Of a DNA stretch of 64,000 bases, positions 14,070 to 27,390 are shown one piece after another; the stretch's first letter is position 1, and every line of letters begins with the position of its first letter. The notes under the pieces were generated by a model. The model ran no database searches. It saw only the letters and a list, made by a program, of their open reading frames with translations, and was not told the origin of the DNA. Location: positions 1 through 64,000 of the forward strand of contig JASJOG010000315.1 in NCBI GenBank assembly GCA_030142905.1, given 5' to 3'. The position numbers were made by a program, and so were the translations under genes. This DNA comes from Heliopora coerulea (Eukaryota > Cnidaria > Anthozoa > Scleralcyonacea > Helioporidae).

Positions 14070-17000
14070 GACTTCTCAAACATTCGACGAAGCTACCTCT
14101 CTTAAGCCAGTACTGTCGTCGCTGTTAGTTTCACTAATTATCTTATCGCATCGAGATAAAGCGTTTTTGACGTGTTTGAGAAATTTCAAAAGCTACTCGC
14201 CGAATCGACGAAATTCGCTTTGTTTTGTGATATTTCGGTTGAAAAGAACGTATTAGAACGTTTGGGAAAGTTTCTCTCGCCTATTTAGTTTTCCACCAAT
14301 TCTTACCATACTAACGCATTTTAGGCGTATAAAGCTTAATAGCTCAAATTCTAAACATTGGCAAAATTTCAGAAGTACTGCTCCAATTAATCAACTAACG
14401 CTTTTATTCTTTTCTCTGACACGAAAAGACTATTTTATAACAATTTGCGATTTTTGGTAAACATCCAACAAAGCTACCAAACTGATGCCAGTTGTGTTTC
14501 ACTGTTAATTTCACTAATCGTCTTCTCTCAACGAGATAAAACGTTTTTCACGTGTTTGAGAAATTATCCCAGCTGCCCTACGAATCGACGAAATTCGATT
14601 TGATTTATGATGTTTGTGTGGAAAAGAACATATTAGAAGTTTTGGGAAAGTTTCAAACACCTATCACCTTTTCAACAAATTTTAACCATACTAACAGATT
14701 TATTACGCATAAGGCTTAATTGCTCAAATTCTAAACATTGCCATAATTTCTAAAGAACTTTTCCTGTAAATCAACTAACGCTTTTATTCTTTTCTCTGAT
14801 CCGAAAAGACCAATTTATAACAATTTACGACATTTAGTAAAAATCCGATAAAGCTACCCAACTGAAGCCAGAACTGTTTCACTGTTAGTATCACTAATCG
14901 TCTTATCTCAACTAGAAAATCGCTTTTCACGCGTTTGAGAAATTTTTAAAGCTACTTGTAAAATCAACGAAATTCGATTTGTTTTATGATGTTTCTGTGG
15001 AAAAGAACATATGATAAGGTTTGGGAAAGTTTCACACACCTATTTAGTTTTCCACCAATTCCAACGATACTAACAAATTTTATGCGTATAAGGCTTAATT
15101 GCTCAATATCTAGACATTTCCATAATTTCTGAAGTACGGATCCAATCAAAAAATTTAACGCTTTTATTCACTTCTCAGATCCGGTAAGACCGTTTTATAA
15201 CCATTGGTAAGACTTCTCAAACATTCGACGAAGCTACCTCTCTTAAGCCAGTACTGTCGTCGCTGTTAGTTTCACTAATTATCTTATCGCATCGAGATAA
15301 AGCGTTTTTGACGTGTTTGAGAAATTTCAAAAGCTACTCGCCGAATCGACGAAATTCGCTTTGTTTTGTGATATTTCGGTTGAAAAGAACGTATTAGAAC
15401 GTTTGGGAAAGTTTCTCTCGCCTATTTAGTTTTCCACCAATTCTTACCATACTAACGCATTTTAGGCGTATAAAGCTTAATAGCTCAAATTCTAAACATT
15501 GGCAAAATTTCAGAAGTACTGCTCCAATTAATCAACTAACGCTTTTATTCTTTTCTCTGACACGAAAAGACTATTTTATAACAATTTGCGATTTTTGGTA
15601 AACATCCAACAAAGCTACCAAACTGATGCCAGTTGTGTTTCACTGTTAATTTCACTAATCGTCTTCTCTCAACGAGATAAAACGTTTTTCACGTGTTTGA
15701 GAAATTATCCCAGCTGCACGCCGAATCGACGAAATTCGATTTGATTTATGATGTTTGTGTGGAAAAGAACATATTAGAAGTTTTGGGAAAGTTTCAAACA
15801 CCTATCACCTTTTCAACAAATTTTAACCATACTAACAGATTTATTACGCATAAGGCTTAATTGCTCAAATTCTAAACATTGCCATAATTTCTAAAGAACT
15901 TTTCCAGTAAATCAACTAACGCTTTTATTCTTTTCTCTGATCCGAAAAGACCAATTTATAACAATTTACGACATTTAGTAAAACTCCGATAAAGCTACCC
16001 AACTGAAGCCAGAACTGTTTCACTGTTAGTATCACTAATCGTCTTATCTCAACTAGAAAACCGTTTTTCACGCGTTTGAGAAATTTTTAAAGCTACTTGT
16101 AAAATCAACGAAATTCGATTTGTTTTATGATGTTTCTGTGGAAAAGAACATATGATGAGGTTTGGGAAAGTTTCACACACCTATTTAGTTTTCCACCAAT
16201 TCCAACGATACTAACAAATTTTATGCGTATAAGGCTTAATAGCTCAAATTCTAAACATTTCCATAATTTCTGAAGTACGGATCCAATCAAAAAATTTAAC
16301 GCTTTTATTCACTTCTCAGATCCGGTAAGACCGTTTTATAACCATTGGTAAGACTTCTCAAACATTCGACGAAGCTACCTCTCTTAAGCCAGTACTGTCG
16401 TCGCTGTTAGTTTCACTAATTATCTTATCGCATCGAGATAAAGCGTTTTTGACGTGTTTGAGAAATTTCAAAAGCTACTCGCCGAATCGACGAAATTCGC
16501 TTTGTTTTGTGATATTTCGGTTGAAAAGAACGTATTAGAACGTTTGGGAAAGTTTCTCTCGCCTATTTAGTTTTCCACCAATTCTTACCATACTAACGCA
16601 TTTTAGGCGAATAAAGCTTAATAGCTCAAATTCTAAACATTGGCAAAATTTCAGAAGTACTGCTCCAATTAATCAACTAACGCTTTTATTCTTTTCTCTG
16701 ACACGAAAAGACTATTTTATAACAATTTGCGATTTTTGGTAAACATCCAACAAAGCTACCAAACTGATGCCAGTTGTGTTTCACTGTTAATTTCACTAAT
16801 CGTCTTCTCTCAACGAGATAAAACGTTTTTCACGTGTTTGAGAAATTATTCCAGGTGCCCTACGAATCGACGAAATTCGATTTGATTTATGATGTTTGTG
16901 TGGAAAAGAACATATTAGAAGTTTTGGGAAAGTTTCAAACACCTATCACCTTTTCAACAAATTTTAACCATACTAACAGATTTATTACGCATAAGGCTTA

Positions 17001-18179
17001 ATTGCTCAAATTCTAAACATTGCCATAATTTCTGAAGTACTTTTCCAGTAAATCAACTAACGCTTTTATTCTTTTCTCTGATCCGAAAAGACCAATTTAT
17101 AACAATTTACGACATTTAGTAAAAATCCGATAAAGCTACCCAACTGAAGCCAGAACTGTTTCACTGTTAGTATCACTAATCGTCTTATCTCAACGAGAAA
17201 ACCGTTTTTCACGCGTTTGAGAAATTTTTAAAGCTACTTGTAAAATGAACGAAATTCGATTTGTTTTATGATGTTTCTGTGGAAAAGAACATATGATGAG
17301 GTTTGGGAAAGTTTCACACACCTATTTAGTTTTCCACCAATTCCAACGATACTAACAAATTTTATGCGTATAAGGCTTAATAGCTCAAATTCTAAACATT
17401 TCCATAATTTCTGAAGTACGGATCCAATCAAAAAATTTAACGCTTTTATTCACTTCTCAGATCCGGTAAGACCGTTTTATAACCATTGGTAAGACTTCTC
17501 AAACATTCGACGAAGCTACCTCTCTTAAGCCAGTACTGTCGTCGCTGTTAGTTTCACTAATTATCTTATCGCATCGAGATAAAGCGTTTTTGACGTGTTT
17601 GAGAAATTTCAAAAGCTACTCGCCGAATCGACGAAATTCGCTTTGTTTTGTGATATTTCGGTTGAAAAGAACGTATTAGAACGTTTGGGAAAGTTTCTCT
17701 CGCCTATTTAGTTTTCCACCAATTCTTACCATACTAACGCATTTTAGGCGTATAAAGCTTAATAGCTCAAATTCTAAACATTGGCAAAATTTCAGTAGTA
17801 CTGCTCCAATTAATCAACTAACGCTTTTATTCTTTTCTCTGACACGAAAAGACTATTTTATAACAATTTGCGATTTTTGGTAAACATCCAACAAAGCTAC
17901 CAAACTGATGCCAGTTGTGTTTCACTGTTAATTTCACTAATCGTCTTCTCTCAACGAGATAAAACGTTTTTCACGTGTTTGAGAAATTATCCCAGCTGCC
18001 CTACGAATCGACGAAATTCGATTTGATTTATGATGTTTGTGTGGAAAAGAACATATTAGAAGTTTTGGGAAAGTTTCAAACACCTATCACCTTTTCAACA
18101 AATTTTAACCATACTAACAGATTTATTACGCATAAGGCTTAATTGCTCAAATTCTAAACATTGCCATAATTTCTTAAGT

Positions 18180-19014
18180 ACTGCCCCAATCAAACAATTA
18201 ACGCTTTTATTCACTTCTCTGATCCGAAAAGACCGTTTAACAACCGTTGGAGAGATTTCTCAAACATTCGACGAATCTATGTAACTGAAGTTATTACTTT
18301 TTTTCTGTTAGTTTCATTATCGTCTTATCTTAACGAGATAAAGCGTTTTTCACCAGTTTGAGATATTTTCATAGCTGCTCGTCTAATCAAAGAAATATGA
18401 TTTGTTTTATGATGTTTGGGTGGAAAAGAACATATTAGAAGTTTTGGGAAAGTTTCAAACACCTATTGACTATTCAACCAATTTTTACCATACCAATGGA
18501 TTTAAACCGCATAAGGCTTAATTGCTCAATATCTAAACATTGCCATAATTTCTGAAGTACTGCTCCAATTAAACAATTAACGCTTTTATTCACTTCTGTG
18601 ATCCGAGAAGACTATTTTATAACCATTCGAGAGACTTCTCAAACATTCGACGAAACCACCTAACTGCAGCCAGTACTGTCTTCTCTGTTAGTTTCACTAA
18701 TCGACTTATCTCAACGAGAGAAACCGTTATTCACGAGTTTGAGAAATTTTAATAGCTACTCGTCGAATCGACGAAATTCGATTTGTTTTGTGATATTTCG
18801 GTTGAATAGAACATATTAGAACGTTTGGGAAAGTTTCAAACACCTATTGACTTTTCAACCAATTTTTACCATACCAATGGATTTAAACCGCATAACGCTT
18901 AATTGCTCAATATCTAAACATTGCCATAATTTCTGAAGTACGGATCCAATCAAAAAATTTAACGCTTTTATTCACTTCTCAGATCCGGTAAGACCGTTTT
19001 ATAACCATTGGTAA
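18180..19014 (+). repeat. Divergent satellite monomers inside the HOR array
   Basis: The regular 3-mer pattern breaks here. The monomers have features of the diverged flank (for example CACTTCTGTGATCCGAG and CCTAACTGCAGCCAG), and the marker spacing lengthens to 1,522 bp (4 monomers). Confidence 0.7.
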
Positions 19015-19689
19015 GACTTCTCAAACATTCGACGAAGCTACCTCTCTTAAGCCAGTACTGTCGTCGCTGTTAGTTTCACTAATTATCTTATCGCATCGAG
19101 ATAAAGCGTTTTTGACGTGTTTGAGAAATTTCAAAAGCTACTCGCCGAATCGACGAAATTCGCTTTGTTTTGTGATATTTCGGTTGAAAAGAACGTATTA
19201 GAACGTTTGGGAAAGTTTCTCTCGCCTATTTAGTTTTCCACCAATTCTTACCATACTAACGCATTTTAAGCGAATAAAGCTTAATAGCTCAAATTCTAAA
19301 CATTGGCAAAATTTCAGAAGTACTGCTCCAATTAATCAACTAACGCTTTTATTCTTTTCTCTGACACGAAAAGACTATTTTATAACAATTTGCGATTTTT
19401 GGTAAACATCCAACAAAGCTACCAAACTGATGCCAGTTGTGTTTCACTGTTAATTTCACTAATCGTCTTCTCTCAACGAGATAAAATGTTTTTCACGTGT
19501 TTGAGAAATTATCCCAGCTGCTCGCCGAATCGACGAAATTCGATTTGATTTATGATGTTTGTGTGGAAAAGAACATATTAGAAGTTTTGGGAAAGTTTCA
19601 AACACCTATCACCTTTTCAACAAATTTTAACCATACTAACAGATTTATTACGCATAAGGCTTAATTGCTCAAAATCTAAACATTGCCAT

Positions 19690-21470
19690 AATTTCTGAAG
19701 TACGGATCCAATCAAACAATTAACGCTTTTATTCACTTCTGTGATCCGAGAAGACTATTTTATAACCATTCGAGAGACTTCTCAAACATTCGACGAAACC
19801 ACCTAACTGCAGCCAGTACTGTCTTCTCTGTTAGTTTCACTAATCGACTTATCTCAACGAGAGAAACCGTTATTCACGAGTTTGAGAAATTTTAATAGCT
19901 ACTCGTCGAATCGACGAAATTCGATTTGTTTTGTGATATTTCGGTTGAATAGAACATATTAGAACGTTTGGGAAAGTTTTACACACCGATTTAGTTTTCC
20001 ACCAATTCTAACCATACTAACGCATTTTAGGCGTATAAGGCTTAATGGCCCAAGTTCTAAACATTGCCATATTTTCTGTAGTGCTATTCCAATCAATCAA
20101 CTAACGCTTTTATTCTTTTCTCTGACACGGAAAGACTATATTATAACAATTTGCGATTTTTGGTAAACATCCAACAAAGCTACCAAACTGATGCCAGTTG
20201 TGTTTCACTGTTAATTTCACTAATCGTATTCTCTCAACGAGATAAAACGTTTTTCACGTGTTTGAGAAATTATCCCAGCTGCTCGCCGAATCGACGAAAT
20301 TCGATTTGATTTATGATGTTTGTGTGGAAAAGAACATATTAGAAGTTTTGGGAAAGTTTCAAACACCTATCACCTTTTCAACAAATTTTAACCATACTAA
20401 CAGATTTATTACGCATAAGGCTTAATTGCTCAAAATCTAAACATTGCCATAATTTCTGAAGTACGGATCCAATCAAACAATTAACGCTTTTATTCACTTC
20501 TGTGATCCGAGAAGACTATTTTATAACCATTCGAGAGACTTCTCAAACATTCGACGAAACCACCTAACTGCAGCCAGTACTGTCTTCTCTGTTAGTTTCA
20601 CTAATCGACTTATCTCAACGAGAGAAACCGTTATTCACGAGTTTGAGAAATTTTAATAGCTACTCGTCGAATCGACGAAATTCGATTTGTTTTGTGATAT
20701 TTCGGTTGAATAGAACATATTAGAACGTTTGGGAAAGTTTTACACACCGATTTAGTTTTCCACCAATTCTAACCATACTAACGCATTTTAGGCGTATAAG
20801 GCTTAATGGCCCAAGTTCTAAACATTGCCATATTTTCTGTAGTGCTATTCCAATCAATCAACTAACGCTTTTATTCTTTTCTCTGACACGGAAAGACTAT
20901 ATTATAACAATTTGCGATTTTTGGTAAACATCCAACAAAGCTACCAAACTGATGCCAGTTGTGTTTCACTGTTAATTTCACTAATCGTATTCTCTCAACG
21001 AGATAAAACGTTTTTCACGAGTTTGAGATATTTTCCCAGCTGCACGCCGAATCGACGAAATTCGATTTGATTTATGATGTTTGCGTGGAAAAGAACATAT
21101 TAGAAGGTTTGGGTAAGTTTCAAACACCTATCACCTTTTCAACAAATTTTAACCATACTAACAGATTTATTACGCATAAGGCTTAATTGCTCAAATTCTA
21201 AACATTGCCATAATTTCTGAAGTACTTTTCCAGTAAATCAACTAACGCTTTTATTCTCTTCTCTGACCCGAAAAGACCATTTTAGAACAATTTCCGACAT
21301 TTAGTAAAAATCCGACAAAGCTATCCAACTGAAGGCAGAACTGTTTCACTGTTAGTTTCACTAATCGTCTTATTTCAGCGAGATAAAGCGTTTTTCACGA
21401 GTTTGAGAAATTTTTAAAGCTACTTGTAAAATCGACGAAATTTGATTTGTTTTATGATGTTTCTGTGGAA
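19690..21470 (+). repeat. Local 2-monomer duplication in the satellite
   Basis: A block starting GAAGTACGGATCCAATCAAA near 19,697 recurs about 761 bp later near 20,458, with the same private variants (CACTTCTGTGATCCGAG, CCTAACTGCAGCC, a TATATTATAACAATTTGCG segment). This is a recent duplication of two monomers. The second copy then merges into diverged monomers near 21,020. Confidence 0.7.
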
Positions 21471-21479
21471 AAGAACATT

Positions 21480-22190
21480 TGATGAGGTTTGTTAAAGTTT
21501 CACACACGTAGTTAGTTTTCCACCAATTCCAACGATAGTAACCAATTTTATGCGTATAAGGCTTAATGGCTCAAATTCTAAACATTGCCATATTTTCTTT
21601 AGTGCTCCTCCAATCAATCAACTAACGCTTTTATTCTCTCTTCTGACACGAAAAGACCATTTTATTACAATTTGCGAAATTTGGTAAACATCTGACAAAG
21701 CTTCCAAACTGAAGCCAGTACTGTTTCACTGTTAGTTTCACTTATCGTCTAATGTCAACGAGATAAAGCGTTTTTCACGAGTTTGAAAAATTTTCCCAGC
21801 TGCTCGCCGAATCGACGAAATTCGATTTGATTTATGATTTTTGCGTGGAAAAGAACATATTAGAAAGTTTGGGAAAGTTTCAAACGCCTATCACCTTTTC
21901 AACAAATTTTAACCATACTAACAGATTTATTACGCATAAGGCTTAATTGCTCAAATTCTAAACATTGCCATAATTTCTGAAGTACTTTTCCAGTAAATCA
22001 ACTAACGCTTTTATTCTTTTCTCTGATCCGAAAAGACCAATTTATAACAATTTACGACATTTAGTAAAAATCCGATAAAGCTACCCAACTGAAGCCAGAA
22101 CTGTTTCACTGTTAGTATCACTAATCGTCTTATCTCAACTAGAAAACCGTTTTTCACGCGTTTGAGAAATTTTTAAAGCTACTTGTAAAA
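21480..22190 (+). repeat. Rare satellite variant block, right copy
   Basis: This block matches the variants of 2,080-2,790 almost exactly, and the marker frames that follow are offset by 19,400 bp, close to 51 monomers. It therefore sits near the far end of the homogenised HOR core from its partner. Confidence 0.7.
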
Positions 22191-24347
22191 TCAACGAAAT
22201 TCGATTTGTTTTATGATGTTTGGGTGGAAAAGAACATATGATGAGGTTTGGGAAAGTTTCACACACCTATTTAGTTTTCCACCAATTCCAACGATACTAA
22301 CAAATTTTATGCGTATAAGGCTTAATAGCTCAAATTCTAAACATTTCCATAATTTCTGAAGTACGGATCCAATCAAAAAATTTAACGCTTTTATTCACTT
22401 CTCAGATCCGGTAAGACCGTTTTATAACCATTGGTAAGACTTCTCAAACATTCGACGAAGCTACCTCTCTTAAGCCAGTACTGTCGTCGCTGTTAGTTTC
22501 ACTAATTATCTTATCGCATCGAGATAAAGCGTTTTTGACGTGTTTGAGAAATTTCAAAAGCTACTCGCCGAATCGACGAAATTTGCTTTGTTTTGTGATA
22601 TTTCGGTTGAAAAGAACGTATTAGAACGTTTGGGAAAGTTTCTCTCGCCTATTTAGTTTTCCACCAATTCTTACCATACTAACGCATTTTAGGCGTATAA
22701 AGCTTAATAGCTCAAATTCTAAACATTGGCAAAATTTCAGAAGTACTGCTCCAATTAATCAACTAACGCTTTTATTCTTTTCTCTGACACGAAAAGACTA
22801 TTTTATAACAATTTGCGATTTTTGGTAAACATCCAACAAAGCTACCAAACTGATGCCAGTTGTGTTTCACTGTTAATTTCACTAATCGTCTTCTCTTAAC
22901 GAGATAAAACGTTTTTCACGTGTTTGAGAAATTATCCCAGCTGCCCTACGAATCGACGAAATTCGATTTGATTTATGATGTTTGTGTGGAAAAGAACATA
23001 TTAGAAGTTTTGGGAAAGTTTCAAACACCTATCACCTTTTCAACAAATTTTAACCATACTAACAGATTTATTACGCATAAGGCTTAATTGCTCAAATTCT
23101 AAACATTGCCATAATTTCTGAAGTACTGCCCCAATCAAACAATTAACGCTTTTATTCACTTCTCTGATCCGAAAAGACCGTTTTACAACCATTGGAGAGA
23201 CTGCTCAAACATTCGACGAAGCTACCTAAATGAAGCCAGTACTGTCTTCTCTGTTAGTATCACTAATCGTCTTATCTCGACGAGATAAAGCGTTTTTGAC
23301 GAGTTTGTGAAATTTTAAAAGCTACTCGTCGAATCGACGAAATTCGATATGTTTTGTGATCATTCTGTGGTAAAGAACATAGGATGAAGTTTGGGAAAGT
23401 TTCAAACACCTATTTAGTTTTTTATCATTTCTAACCATACTAACGTATTTTAGGCGTATAAGGCTTAATGGCTCAAATTCTAAACATTGCCATATTTTTT
23501 GAAGTACTCCTCCAATCAAGCAACTAACGCTTTTATTCTCTTCTCTGACCCGAAAAGACCATTTTATAACAATTTGCGACATTTGGTAAACATCCGACAA
23601 AGCTACCCAACTGAAGCCAGTACTGTTTCACTGTTAGTTTCACTAATCGTCTTATCTAAACTAGATAAAGCGTTTTTCATGAGTTTGAGAAATTATCACA
23701 CTACAAGTCGAATCGAGGAAATATAAATTTTTCATACGATGTTTGTGTGGAAAAGAACATATGAGAAGGTGTGCGAAAGTTTCACACAACTATTTAGTTT
23801 TCCACCAATTCTGAAGCCAGTATTGTCTTCTCTGTTAGTTTCACTAATCGTCTTATCTCAACGAGATAAAGCGTTTTTGACGAGTTTGAGAAATTTTAAA
23901 AGCTACTCGTCGAATCGACGTAAAATCGATTTGTTTTATGATTTTTCGGTGGAAAAGAAAATATGATGAGGTTTGGGAAAGTTTCACACACCTATTTAGT
24001 TTTCCACCAATTCTAACCATACTAACGCATTTTTGGCGTATAAGGTTTAATGGCTCAAATTCTAAACATTGCTATATTTTCTGCAGTGCTCCTCCAATCA
24101 ATCAACTAACGCTTTTATTCTCTTTTCTGACTCGAAAAGACCATTTTATAACAATTTGCGGCATTTGGTAAACATCCGACAAATCTACCAAACTGAAGCC
24201 AGTATTGTTTTTCTGTTAGTATCACTAATCCTCTTATCTTAACGAGATAAAGCGTTTTTCACCAGTTTAAGATATTTTCATAGCTGCTCGCCGAATCGAA
24301 GAAATATGATTTGATTTATGATATTTGGGTGGAAAAGAACATATTAG

Positions 24348-25650
24348 AAGATTTGGGAAAGTTTCAAACACCTATTGACTATTTAACCAATTTTAACCAT
24401 ACCAATGGTTTTAAACCGAATAAGGCTTAATTGCTCAATATCTAAACATTGCCATAATTTCTGAAGTACTGCTCCAATCAAACAATTAACGTTTTTATTC
24501 ACTTCTCTGATACTAGCAGACCGTTTTATAACCATTGGAGAGACTTCTCAAACATTCGACGAAGCTACCTCACTTAAGCCAGTACTGTCATCGCTGTTAG
24601 TTTCACTAATCGTCTTATGTCAACGAGATAAAGCGTTTTTCACGAGTTTGAGAAATTTTCCCATCTGCTCGCCGAATCGAAGAAATTCGATTTGATTTAT
24701 GATTTTTTCAGGTAAAGAACATATTAGAAAGTTTGAGAAAGTTTCACACACCTATTTAGTTTTCCACCAATTCTAACCATAATAACGAATTTTAGGCGTA
24801 TGAGGCTTAATGCCTTAAATTCTAAACATTGCCATATTTCCTGAAGTACTCCTCAAATCAATCAACTAACGCTTTTATTCTCTTCTCTTACCCGAAAAGA
24901 CAATTTCAAAACAATTTGCGACATTTGGTAAACATCCGACAAAGCTACCCAACTGAAGCCAGTACTTTTTCACTGTTAATTTCACTAATCGTCTTATCTC
25001 AACGAGATAAATCGGTTTTCACGAGTTTGAGAAATTTCCCCAGCTGCTCGCCGAATCGACGAAATTCGATTTGATTTATGATTTTTGCGCGGAAAAGAAC
25101 ATATTAGAAAGTTCGGTTAAGTTTCACACACCTATTTAGTTTTCCAACAATTCTAAACATACTAACGGATTTTAGGCGTATAAGGCTTACTGGCTCAAAT
25201 TCTAAACATTGGCATAATTTCAGAAGTGCTGCTCCAATCAATCAACTAACGCTTTTATTCACTTCTCTGATCCGAGAAGACTATTTTATAACCATTGGAG
25301 AGACTTCTCAAACTTTCTACGAAACCACCTAACTGAAGCCAGAACTGTTTCACTGTTAGTTTCACTAATCGTCTTATGTCAACGAGAGAAACCGTTTTTC
25401 ACGAGTTTGAGAAATTTTAATAGCTACTCGTCGAATCGACGAAATTCGATTTGTTTTGTGATATTTAGCTGGAAAAGAACATATGATGAGGTTTGGGAAT
25501 ATTTTACACACCTATTTAGTTTTGCACCAATTCTAACCATACTAACGCATTTTAGGCATATATGGCTTAATAGCTTATATTCTAAACATTGCCGTAATTT
25601 CTGATAGACTCCTCCAGTAAATCAACTAACGCTTTTATTCTCTTCTCTGA
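24348..25650 (+). repeat. Segmental duplication within satellite, copy A
   Basis: About 1.3 kb here is nearly identical to 27,391-28,693. The offset is 3,043 bp, equal to 8 monomers. Open frames at 24,829 and 25,407 are repeated with the same translation at 27,872 and 28,450. Confidence 0.8.
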
Positions 25651-27390
25651 CCCGAAAAGACCATTTTATAACAATTTCCGATATTTAGTAAAAATCCGAT
25701 AAAGCTACCCAACTAAAGCCAGAACTGTTTCACTGTTAGTTTCACTAATCGTCTTATCTCAAAGAGATAAAGCATTTTTAACGAATTTGAGAAATTTTTA
25801 AAGCTACTTGTAAAATCGACGAAATTCGATTTGTTTTGTGATATTTCGGTTGAATAGAACTTATTAGAATGTTTGGGAAAGTTTCACACACCTATTTAGT
25901 TTTCCACCAATTCTAACCATACTAACGTATTTTAGGCGTATAAGGATTAATGGCTCAAATTCCAAACATTGCTATATTTTCTGTAGTGCTCCTCCAATCA
26001 ATCAACTAACGCTTTTATTCCCTTTTCTGACCCGAAAAGACCATTTTATAACAATTTTCGAAATTTGGTAAACATCCGACAAAGCTTCGAAACTGAAGCC
26101 AGTACTGTTTCACTGTTAGTTTCACTAATCGTCTTAATTCAACAAGATAAAGCGTTTTTCACGTGTTTGGGAAATTTTCACAGCTGCTCGCCGAATCGAC
26201 GAAATTCGATTTGATTTATAATGTTTGGGTAAAAAAGAACAAATTAGAATGTTTGGGAAAGTTTCAAACTCCTATTGACTTTTGAAACAATTTTAATCAT
26301 ACTAACGGATTTATGGCGCGTAAGGCTAAATTGCTCAAATTGTAAACTTTTCCATAATTTCTGAAGTACGGATACAATCAAAAAATTTAACGTTTTTATT
26401 CACTTCTCAGATCCGGTTAGACCGTTTTATGACCATTGGTAAGACTTCTCAAACATTCGACGAAGCTACCTCTTTTAAGCCAGTATTGTCTTCGCTGTTA
26501 GTTTCACTAATCGTCTTATCGCAACAAGATAAAGCGTTTTTGACGTGTTTGAGAAATTTCAAAAGCTACTCTTCGAATCGACGAAATTTGTTTTGTTTTG
26601 TGATATTTCTGTTGAAAAGAAAGTATTAGAACGTTTGGGAAAGTTTCACTCGCCTATTTAGTTTTCCACCAATTCTAACCATACTAACGCATTTTAGGCG
26701 TATAAGGCTTAATAGCTCAAATTCTAAACATTGGCATAATTTCAGAAGTACTGCTCCAATCAATCAACTAACGCTTTTATTCTTTTCTCTGACACGAAAA
26801 GACTATTTTATAACCATTGGGGAGACTTCTCGAACATTCGACGAAACCACCTAACTGAAGCCAGTACTGTCTTCTCTGTTAGTTTAACTAATCGTCTTAT
26901 CGCTACGAGAGAAACCGTTTTTGACGAGTTTGAGAAATTTTTAAAGCTACTTGTAAAATCGACAAAATTTGATTTGTTTTATGATGTTTCGTTGGAAAAG
27001 AACATATGATGAGGTTTGGGAAAGTTTCACACACCTATTTAGTTTTTTATCAATTCTAACCATACTAACGGATTTTAGGCGTATAAGGCTTTATAGCTCA
27101 AATTCTAAACATTGCCATATTTTTTGAAGTACTCCTCCAATCAAGCAAATAACGCTTTTATTCTCTTCTCTGATCCGAAAAGACCATTTTATAACAATTT
27201 GCGACATTTGGTAAACATCCGACAAAGCTACCCAACTGAAGCCAGTACTGTTTCACTGTTAGTTTCACTAATCGTCTTATCTAAACTAGATAAAGCGTTT
27301 TTCATGAGTTTGAGAAATTATCACACTACAAGTCGAATCGAGGAAATTAAATTTTTCATACGATGTTTGTGTGGAAAAGAACATATGAGA

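Larger units (their letters stand above)
1..22440 (+). repeat. Tandem satellite, homogenised HOR array (~380-bp monomer)
   Basis: The sequence is AT-rich and built of head-to-tail monomers of about 380 bp. One distinctive monomer, recognisable by GACTTCTCAAACATTCGACG followed by CTACCTCTCTTAAGCC, starts at 1, 1140, 3038, 4179, 5320, 6460, 7222, 8362, 9124, 10264, 11026, 12167, 12929, 14070, 15211, 16352, 17493, 19015 and 22438. The gaps are 762, 1140, 1522, 1898 and 3423 bp, which are 2, 3, 4, 5 and 9 monomers. Monomers inside a unit differ clearly from each other, while units are nearly identical; that is the signature of a higher-order repeat. Minus-strand open frames of 61 codons recur in each unit, but they begin at TTG and are carried along by homogenisation, so I do not call them genes. 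A centromeric or heterochromatic role is plausible but not shown by sequence alone. Confidence 0.95.

Noticed and set aside
893..22376. Recurrent minus-strand 61-65-codon open frames in the satellite (LQKLWKCLEFELLSLIRIKF type)
   Set aside because: They start at TTG rather than ATG, have no domain or signal, and recur only because the HOR unit is homogenised. Diverged monomers lose the frame.
1..22440. Hammerhead motif in the satellite (satellites of some animals carry one)
   Set aside because: I looked for CTGANGA followed by a stem and GAAA. Words such as ACTGATGCCAG and TATGATGAGG lack the core or the paired stems.
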